Shown in pieces: positions 13,567 through 18,786 of a DNA stretch of 18,786 nt. The notes beneath the pieces were generated by a model. The model was not told where the DNA came from. It worked only from the letters and a program-made list of their open reading frames with translations, and made no database searches. Numbering within the stretch: position 1 is the stretch's first letter; each line of letters begins with the position of its first letter. Source of the stretch: Candidatus Izemoplasmatales bacterium (GTDB lineage Bacteria; Bacillota_I; Bacilli_A; Izemoplasmatales; Hujiaoplasmataceae); NCBI GenBank assembly GCA_028699855.1, contig JAQVTV010000004.1, forward strand, positions 1-18,786. The letters are read 5' to 3'. The position numbers were made by a program, and so were the translations under genes.

Positions 13567-14997
13567 ATGAATATCCTACATGTCAGTGCCGAATGCAGCC
13601 CCTTCGTCAAGGTGGGTGGGTTGGCCGACGTCGTTGGCACCCTTCCTCAAGAAATCAAAAGGCTACGAAATATGGAGACCCGTGTGATCATTCCCTATTA
13701 TCAGTCGGTCATCAACCGATTTGGCAGTAAAACCACGCATGTCACCCATTTTTCGATTGCTCTCGGAACAAAACGATCCATCTATGTGGGTATTGAATCG
13801 TTGAAACGCGGAAACATTCTTTACTATTTTGTCGACAATATCTTCTATTTCGGCTCACGCGGCGACTATTATAACTACGGTGATGAATCTGAACGCTTTG
13901 CGTTCTTTCAAATCGCCGTCCTTGAGGCGATTAAGCGCATCGATTTTAAACCAGACATCATCCATGTCCATGACTGGCATACGGCAGTCATACCCCTATT
14001 GATCAAGAGGCGTTATCATGATATCCACGCAAAAACGGTTCTGAGTATCCATAACCTTCAGTATCAGGGGATATTTCCCTTGGAGGACGCACAGTTGTTC
14101 CAACTTAAAGATCAAAGTCTGTCCCATGAAGGAAATCTCAATTTCCTGAGAGCGGGGATTGAAACTTCCGATCTCATCGTGACTGTATCTCGAACCTATG
14201 CTGCTGAGATCATGACGGATTATTACGGCTACGGAATGCAAAGATTACTTCGGGAACACTCTGATAAAGTCATGGGGATTTTAAACGGGATCAGCACGCG
14301 TGAGTACAATCCCGAAACAGATCGTCTGCTCGCAGAAAGATACTCGGTGCGCGATTTCCGTTCAGGGAAGAAGAAGAACCGCGATGCGCTGGAAAAACGA
14401 GTGAAAACAAGTTATACGAGTGATTTGCCGTTGATTGGTATCGTTTCGCGACTCGTCAGTCAAAAAGGATTTGATTTGATTCGCCGTGTATTCGATGAGA
14501 TGTTGGAACAGTCCGAGTTCAATCTCGTCGTTCTCGGCGATGGCGAAAGCGAGTATGTAGACTATTTTCGTGGATTGGAAATACGGCATCCCCACCATGT
14601 ATCTGTCACGATCGGATACGATAATCAATTGGCTCACCTAATCTATGCTGCATCCGATTTATTCCTGATGCCATCGAAATTCGAACCATGTGGTCTCTCA
14701 CAGATGATCGCGATGCGATATGGCAGCATCCCGATAGTTCGCGAAACAGGTGGTTTGGTCGATACCGTCAGCCCTTTCAATGAATACGAAATGACAGGCA
14801 ATGGTTTCAGTTTCACCCATTTTAACGCCCATGATATGATGTATGTCATTCGTTACGCGCTGAGACTCCATCAGTTGCCTCACATCTGGAATTGCATTGT
14901 AGATCATGCGATGGCTGCGGATTTCAGTTGGGTGCGTTCCGCAAAAGAATATCGGCAGGCGTATCGAGGCCTATTCAAAAAGAGATTGGAGGAGTGA
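13567..14997 (+). CDS. glgA: Glycogen synthase (ADP-glucose type, GT5)
   Basis: A 476-residue enzyme that adds glucose from ADP-glucose to the non-reducing end of an alpha-1,4-glucan in the cytoplasm. The N-terminal domain starts with the ADP-glucose loop KVGGLADV (15-22) and contains HVHDWHTA (133-140) and SIHNLQYQG (160-168). The C-terminal domain carries SRLVSQKG with Arg295 and Lys300 for the sugar-nucleotide phosphates, GYDNQLAHLIYAASDLFLMPS (from 350), and EPCGLSQM with Glu373, then RETGGLVDTV. The length matches bacterial GlgA (about 477). The ATG at 13567 has GGAGGA 5-10 bases upstream. It precedes glgC by 2 bases, so the enzyme making its substrate is co-translated. No branching enzyme, phosphorylase or GlgD lies in the window. 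All expected catalytic residues are present. Confidence 0.97.
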   Translation: MNILHVSAECSPFVKVGGLADVVGTLPQEIKRLRNMETRVIIPYYQSVINRFGSKTTHVTHFSIALGTKRSIYVGIESLKRGNILYYFVDNIFYFGSRGDYYNYGDESERFAFFQIAVLEAIKRIDFKPDIIHVHDWHTAVIPLLIKRRYHDIHAKTVLSIHNLQYQGIFPLEDAQLFQLKDQSLSHEGNLNFLRAGIETSDLIVTVSRTYAAEIMTDYYGYGMQRLLREHSDKVMGILNGISTREYNPETDRLLAERYSVRDFRSGKKKNRDALEKRVKTSYTSDLPLIGIVSRLVSQKGFDLIRRVFDEMLEQSEFNLVVLGDGESEYVDYFRGLEIRHPHHVSVTIGYDNQLAHLIYAASDLFLMPSKFEPCGLSQMIAMRYGSIPIVRETGGLVDTVSPFNEYEMTGNGFSFTHFNAHDMMYVIRYALRLHQLPHIWNCIVDHAMAADFSWVRSAKEYRQAYRGLFKKRLEE

Positions 14998-14999
14998 AC

Positions 15000-16235
15000 A
15001 TGAAAGTATTGGCGCTTATATTGGCAGGAGGAAGAGGGTCGCGACTTGACATTCTTTCAGAGAACCGCGTGAAACCGAGTGTCCCTTTCGCAGGAAAATT
15101 TCGCATCATCGATTTCACACTATCGAATTGCTCCAACTCGGGAATCTATAATATTGCAATCCTGACCCAGTATCTTCCGTTTTCTCTGAACGAGCATATC
15201 GGTTCGGGACGTCCATGGGACCTGGATCGGCGTGACTCGAAGGTCACATTGCTTCAACCCCATAGCGATTGGTATAATGGAACCGCGGACGCGGTCAGAA
15301 AGAACATACACTACATCGAGCAATCCGAACCGGAACTCGTTTTGATTCTTTCGGGAGATCACATTTACAAAATGGATTACCGGAAGATGATCCAGCAACA
15401 CATCGACACCCAGGCTGACCTCACCATCGGGTGCAAAATCATCGACCCAAAAGAAGCATTCCGATTCGGAATGCTTGAGGCGGATACGAATAATCTGATA
15501 TCTCGTTTCGAAGAAAAACCCAAACACACCACATCTGAACTCGCTTCAATGGGCATCTATGTCTTCAATACCGATGTATTGCTATCCCAGTTGCGGAACA
15601 ACCAGCTTCCCGACCTTGATTTCGGCAAACATATCATTCCTGAGATGATTAAGCATCATCCAGTATATAGCTATCGCTTCAACGATTACTGGAAAGATGT
15701 CGGAACGTATGATTCCTATTTACATGCCAACCTGGAACTCATCGAAACCGTGGACAAGATTCCTTTGGACATGTATGATCCATTTTGGAAAATATATACC
15801 AAATCAGAAGAACTCCCGGCGGTGAAAATCGGTTCCAAAGCCATCATTCGTCAAGCGTTGTTATCCAATGGATCCATTGTGGCGGGGACTGTCGAAAGAA
15901 GTGTCTTGAGCCCCGGCGTCATCGTTCACCCGTTTGCGAAAGTGACGGGCTCGGTGCTTTTGAACAATGTGGAAGTGAAACCGGGAGCGATTCTCGAAAA
16001 CGTCATCATCGACAAGCATACAGTGATCGGCGAAAATGCGATGGTCGGTTTTGGCGGGGATATGACGCCGAATATAGATCAACCTGAACTACTGACATCC
16101 GGAATCACCGTTCTCGGTAAACGATTACTAGTACCCAAAAATATGGTCATAGGTCGTAATTGCCGCATCTTCCAAAGCGCTGATCTCGAACACGTTCCCG
16201 AACACATCATTCATTCCGGCTCAACCATCAAATAA
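15000..16235 (+). CDS. glgC: Glucose-1-phosphate adenylyltransferase (ADP-glucose pyrophosphorylase)
   Basis: A 411-residue enzyme that makes ADP-glucose from ATP and glucose-1-phosphate, the committed step of glycogen synthesis. The nucleotidyltransferase domain has LAGGRGSRL (8-16), RVKPSVPFAGKFRIIDF with Lys25, and GTADAVRKN (94-102). It also has LSGDHIYKMDY with catalytic Asp120 (equivalent to the metal-binding Asp142 of Escherichia coli), and FEEKPK with Lys173, the glucose-1-phosphate lysine. From about 290 a left-handed beta-helix of hexapeptide repeats follows. The catalytic residues argue for GlgC and against the inactive subunit GlgD. The ATG at 15000 is 2 bases after the glgA stop, with GGAGGAG inside the end of glgA. 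The order glgA-glgC differs from the common glgB-glgC-(glgD)-glgA order. The gene ends at a strong hairpin shared with the facing tRNA. Confidence 0.96.
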   Translation: MKVLALILAGGRGSRLDILSENRVKPSVPFAGKFRIIDFTLSNCSNSGIYNIAILTQYLPFSLNEHIGSGRPWDLDRRDSKVTLLQPHSDWYNGTADAVRKNIHYIEQSEPELVLILSGDHIYKMDYRKMIQQHIDTQADLTIGCKIIDPKEAFRFGMLEADTNNLISRFEEKPKHTTSELASMGIYVFNTDVLLSQLRNNQLPDLDFGKHIIPEMIKHHPVYSYRFNDYWKDVGTYDSYLHANLELIETVDKIPLDMYDPFWKIYTKSEELPAVKIGSKAIIRQALLSNGSIVAGTVERSVLSPGVIVHPFAKVTGSVLLNNVEVKPGAILENVIIDKHTVIGENAMVGFGGDMTPNIDQPELLTSGITVLGKRLLVPKNMVIGRNCRIFQSADLEHVPEHIIHSGSTIK

Positions 16236-16236
16236 A

Positions 16237-16258
16237 AAAAAGGGCCTCGGCCCTTTTT
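16237..16258. terminator. Bidirectional terminator between glgC and tRNA-Thr
   Basis: AAAAAGGGC, loop CTCG, GCCCTTTTT: a 9-bp perfect stem starting one base after the glgC stop. On the minus strand the stem is followed by more T residues, so it also ends the tRNA transcript that arrives from the right. Confidence 0.92.
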
Positions 16259-16266
16259 AACTGCGC

Positions 16267-16340
16267 TGGTGCTCCTACCAAGAATCGAACTTGAATTTCA
16301 GCATTACCATTGCTGTGTTTTGCCATTAAACTATAGGAGC
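16267..16340 (-). tRNA. tRNA-Thr (anticodon GGT)
   Basis: On the minus strand, a complete 74-base cloverleaf. The acceptor GCTCCTA pairs with TAGGAGC. The D arm is GTTT/AAAC with a loop containing GG. The anticodon stem CAGCA/TGCTG encloses the loop ATGGTAA, with T33 and anticodon GGT. The variable loop has 4 bases. The T stem TCAAG/CTTGG (one U-G pair) has the TTCGATT loop. The discriminator is A and CCA is encoded. It reads threonine codons ACC and ACT. Confidence 0.95.
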
Positions 16341-16352
16341 AATTGCTTTTAT

Positions 16353-16381
16353 ATTATAATCAAGAAATCGTGAAAAATCAA
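16353..16381 (-). promoter_or_regulatory. Promoter of tRNA-Thr
   Basis: On the minus strand, TTGATT (16376-16381), exactly 17 bases, TATAAT (16353-16358). The -10 ends 12 bases before the mature tRNA 5' end. Confidence 0.85.
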
Positions 16382-16466
16382 GAAAAATCGATCGAAAGCA
16401 GAATCAATACAAGATAAAGCTCACAAATCACAATAACCCCACATTATTTTTGATTATTTTTGATTA

Positions 16467-16495
16467 TTGACAATTATATTTGATTTTGATACAAT
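16467..16495 (+). promoter_or_regulatory. Promoter of the ABC exporter operon
   Basis: A perfect TTGACA (16467-16472), 17 bases, TACAAT (16490-16495). Two 10-base direct repeats, ATTTTTGATT at 16446-16455 and 16456-16465, lie directly upstream. They place T-tracts one helical turn apart, which could bend the DNA or act as an UP element. Confidence 0.88.
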
Positions 16496-16513
16496 ATTCT
16501 CGGAGGTGTTACC

Positions 16514-17227
16514 ATGTTGGAAATCATTCATATGTCTAAAAGTTACGATGGAAAAAAGCAAGCATGCAATGATATCAATTTGCAGATTGAAGAGGGCGAT
16601 ATCTACGGGTTTATCGGCCACAACGGCGCAGGAAAAACGACCTTGCTCAAATCGATTGTCGGAATTCTGGATTTCGATCAAGGTGATATCTTGATCAACG
16701 GTATCTCAATCAAGGATCGTCCGCTTGAAGCCAAGAAGATCATGGCGTATATCCCTGATAACCCGGATGTCTATGAGTCTCTCACCGGCATTCAATATTT
16801 GGATTTTATCGCAGATGTGTATAATGTCGATCTCAATGAACGCAAACTCCGCATCAGCAAATATGCGACACAGTTTGAAATATTTGATGTCTTGAGCAAT
16901 CCGATCGCATCCTATTCGCATGGAATGAAACAGAAACTCGTTCTCATCGGTGCGCTGATTCATGAACCGAAAATTCTCCTGCTCGATGAACCCTTTGTCG
17001 GATTGGATCCCAAAGCGAGTTATCAAGTCAAAGAAATATTTCGGGATATGTGCGCACGCGGAGCCTTGATTTTCTTTTCGACCCATGTGCTTGAAGTGGT
17101 AGAAAAATTATGTAACAAAGTCGCTATCATCAAAAACGGAGTAATCGTCGCAAATGGTCCCACTGGTGAGATAATCAAGGATCAGTCCCTTGAGCATATC
17201 TTCCTGGAATTGATCAAAGAAGCATGA
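16514..17227 (+). CDS. ABC transporter ATP-binding protein
   Basis: A 237-residue stand-alone ATPase subunit of an ABC-2 type exporter. It has Walker A GHNGAGKTT (35-43), a Q-loop region IPDNPDVYESLTG (80-92) in which the usual Gln is replaced by Asp, signature YSHGMKQK (134-141), Walker B ILLLDEP (154-160), D-loop GLDP, and switch His191. The IPDNP form is familiar in Bacillota exporters of the EcsA/YthP-like group. The ATG at 16514 has GGAGGT 6 bases upstream, behind a near-consensus promoter. Its TGA overlaps the ATG of the next gene (ATGA), coupling it to the membrane partner. The substrate is unknown; nothing nearby suggests an antibiotic, peptide or metal. Confidence 0.93.
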   Translation: MLEIIHMSKSYDGKKQACNDINLQIEEGDIYGFIGHNGAGKTTLLKSIVGILDFDQGDILINGISIKDRPLEAKKIMAYIPDNPDVYESLTGIQYLDFIADVYNVDLNERKLRISKYATQFEIFDVLSNPIASYSHGMKQKLVLIGALIHEPKILLLDEPFVGLDPKASYQVKEIFRDMCARGALIFFSTHVLEVVEKLCNKVAIIKNGVIVANGPTGEIIKDQSLEHIFLELIKEA

Positions 17228-18786
17228 TTTATTTGCGTTTGGTCAAGGTTTTCTTCAAGGAGAATTTTTCACTCCGAAGACTGATCGGAACCGATATTTC
17301 CAAAAACAAGAAGAAAGCCTTTCTTTTGGGATTACTGATCATCTATGCGCTGGGTGTGTTTGTTTTTTCGTTCGGGTATCTCTTCTTTGACTTAGGAAAA
17401 GTGCTCGATGCGATGAACATGTTATGGATGTTGTTGATGTTCGTCTTTTTATATGCTTCCGCGATTAGTGTCATGTTCGTGTTGCTTCGAGCGAATGGAT
17501 ATCTATTCAGATACAAAGACTACCCCATACTAGCACCCTTACCCATTCCCCTGCGTACCGTGTTATTCGCCAAAACTACTGTCATGATGGTGATGGTCTA
17601 TTTCCCTCTGGCGATCATGTGTGCGCCGATTGCATTTTCATATTTCTATTTTTTTGGTTTTGATATCCTCCGCTTCATCGTGTTTCTCATCGGATTTTTG
17701 CTGATACCGCTTGTTCCGGTCATCATCTTTTCTTTCATCTCGCTATTGATTGCACGGATGACGGCACGTTTTCGCAGAAGCAATCTTCTCAATATCATTT
17801 TGATGATTGCCGTGTTCATCGGCGCGATGCTGTTTTCGTTTTCGCTTTCCTTTTCCGGCGAAGATAATCCTCTTCTAGGACAACAAGACTTCATCAGGGC
17901 GTTAGGGGAGATCTATTTGCCGATGCAGTGGTTCGTTGATGCGGTTCATCACTTGAATATCGTGTCCTTGCTCTTGCTGGCGGCAACCCACCTACTGCCG
18001 ATGCTTGGTTTTATCGTTCTCATCCAAAAAATGGCGCACAAAACGAACCAGAAGAGCATGACGGTTGTGACGAGAAAGAACGCGCGCAAGGCTGTGAGCC
18101 AGATGCGTCCCGTTTTCGAATCACTGATTATCAAAGAGGTTCGTAAGTTTTTCAGTGTTCCCATCTACGCAGTGAATTGCGGGTTCGGTCCCATTCTCAT
18201 GATCATCCTCAGTGTAGCGAGTTTGTTTTATAAAAGCCGTGTTCAGTCATTTCTCGAAACCTATATCGGCGCAGGGATTCCGATTGAAATCATCCTTTTG
18301 ATCGTAATTGCCTTTTCTACTGCGATGGTCTATACCAGTGCAGTTAGTCTATCATTGGAAGGCAAGAATTTCTGGGTCATCAAGAGCATGCCGATTCCTC
18401 CCGCGCTTATCATGAATGCCAAAATGGCATTCAATGTTCTTTTGACGGTTCCGGTTGCCATCGTGTCGCTTATCTTGTTTATGATTTCTTTTTCTCTCGG
18501 ATCCCTCACCGTGTTGATGATGATCCTTGTTCTGATCACCATCTCTCTCTTAACGTCAGCGTTTGATTCGTTCATCAATCTTCATTTCCCCAAGTTCGAG
18601 TTCATGAACGATACCGAGGTCGTCAAACAGAGCGTGGGTGCTTTGATCGCAATCTTTGGTGGGTTTGGTTTCATCGCCATTGATGGCGTGATATTCTATT
18701 TTCTCAATCAGGTCATTTCTCTCGAACTGACTCTTCTAGTCATCTCTATGGTGAATCTGGTTTTGTTCGGGTTATTCTTCCTCATT
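17224..18786 (+). CDS. ABC-2 type exporter permease, 5' part
   Basis: The frame is open from ATG 17224 to the right edge (521 codons, no stop), so the gene is cut by the window. It overlaps the ATPase gene by 4 bases and is translationally coupled to it. The protein begins with a cytosolic segment (MIYLRLVKVFFKENFSLRRL). It then has about five hydrophobic helices (residues 35-58, 74-94, 112-140, 142-175, 190-210). A cytosolic stretch with many basic residues (about 275-310) follows, then a second set of helices from 320 onward. It includes LEGKNFWVIKSMPIPPALIMNAK, a motif that mirrors the earlier RYKDYPILAPLPIPLRTVLFAK (residues 97-118). The two matching halves suggest an internally duplicated permease. 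It belongs with the large putative ABC exporters of Bacillota. The cargo is unknown. Confidence 0.85.
   Translation, partial: MIYLRLVKVFFKENFSLRRLIGTDISKNKKKAFLLGLLIIYALGVFVFSFGYLFFDLGKVLDAMNMLWMLLMFVFLYASAISVMFVLLRANGYLFRYKDYPILAPLPIPLRTVLFAKTTVMMVMVYFPLAIMCAPIAFSYFYFFGFDILRFIVFLIGFLLIPLVPVIIFSFISLLIARMTARFRRSNLLNIILMIAVFIGAMLFSFSLSFSGEDNPLLGQQDFIRALGEIYLPMQWFVDAVHHLNIVSLLLLAATHLLPMLGFIVLIQKMAHKTNQKSMTVVTRKNARKAVSQMRPVFESLIIKEVRKFFSVPIYAVNCGFGPILMIILSVASLFYKSRVQSFLETYIGAGIPIEIILLIVIAFSTAMVYTSAVSLSLEGKNFWVIKSMPIPPALIMNAKMAFNVLLTVPVAIVSLILFMISFSLGSLTVLMMILVLITISLLTSAFDSFINLHFPKFEFMNDTEVVKQSVGALIAIFGGFGFIAIDGVIFYFLNQVISLELTLLVISMVNLVLFGLFFLI

Noticed and set aside
14892-14999. Longer N-terminus for GlgC
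   Set aside because: It lies wholly inside glgA. The family starts at MKVLALILAGG, and ATG 15000 has its own GGAGG.
15000-16235. GlgD (non-catalytic partner) instead of GlgC
   Set aside because: The GGRGSRL loop, the active-site Asp120 and the substrate Lys173 are all present.
1-18786. CRISPR array, prophage, transposase or inverted terminal repeats
   Set aside because: No spaced repeat series, recombinase motif or paired terminal repeats were found on either strand by eye.
1-18786. Mycoplasma-type code with TGA as tryptophan
   Set aside because: TGA ends several genes at sensible places (nucleoside kinase, glgA, the MalF-type permease), and all tryptophans in the conserved motifs I checked are TGG.

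Overview
The window looks like chromosomal DNA from a low-to-mid GC Gram-positive bacterium (Bacillota), perhaps near the Erysipelotrichia/Acholeplasma/Izemoplasma side of the phylum. The evidence is: strong GGAGG ribosome binding sites, sigma-A type promoters (several with extended -10 elements), a LacI regulator with CcpA/MalR-style operators, a lipoprotein sugar-binding protein, a CtpE-type P-type ATPase and a TGS-domain nucleoside kinase. Tryptophan is coded by TGG and TGA serves as stop, so the code is standard. The lineage is inferred from gene content by eye, not from a database search.

Layout. Positions 1-503 hold the end of a DUF2188-type gene and its terminator. Positions 523-2030 hold an ECF-type sigma factor followed by a single-pass membrane anti-sigma protein with an RsgI-like extracytoplasmic domain. 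A convergent multi-span membrane protein (YwaF/TIGR02206-like) occupies 2088-2888 on the minus strand. Positions 3048-9201 form a minus-strand maltodextrin-type operon in the order lacI regulator, cytoplasmic GH13 neopullulanase-like enzyme, lipoprotein binding protein, and two permeases. Its transport ATPase is not in the window. The intergenic region 9037-9399 separates this operon from rightward genes and carries a dense cluster of LacI/cre-type operators.

The plus strand then carries a TGS-domain nucleoside/uridine kinase (9400-11028), a CtpE-like P-type ATPase (11105-13492), and the glycogen-synthesis pair glgA-glgC (13567-16235). A minus-strand tRNA-Thr(GGT) follows and shares a terminator with glgC. 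The window ends in an ABC exporter, ATPase then permease, whose permease runs off the right edge.

How the genes fit together. The left operon should import alpha-1,4-glucan oligosaccharides and cut them in the cytoplasm, under a repressor that probably also controls its own operon. glgC and glgA would build glycogen from glucose-1-phosphate. The window is therefore largely about alpha-glucan handling. The sigma/anti-sigma pair may be an envelope or polysaccharide sensor, but its signal cannot be read from the sequence. I found no CRISPR array, prophage, insertion sequence or obviously new multi-gene system. The most interesting signals are the operator cluster, the long inverted repeat inside the transporter operon, and the mixed ECF/RsgI-like pair.
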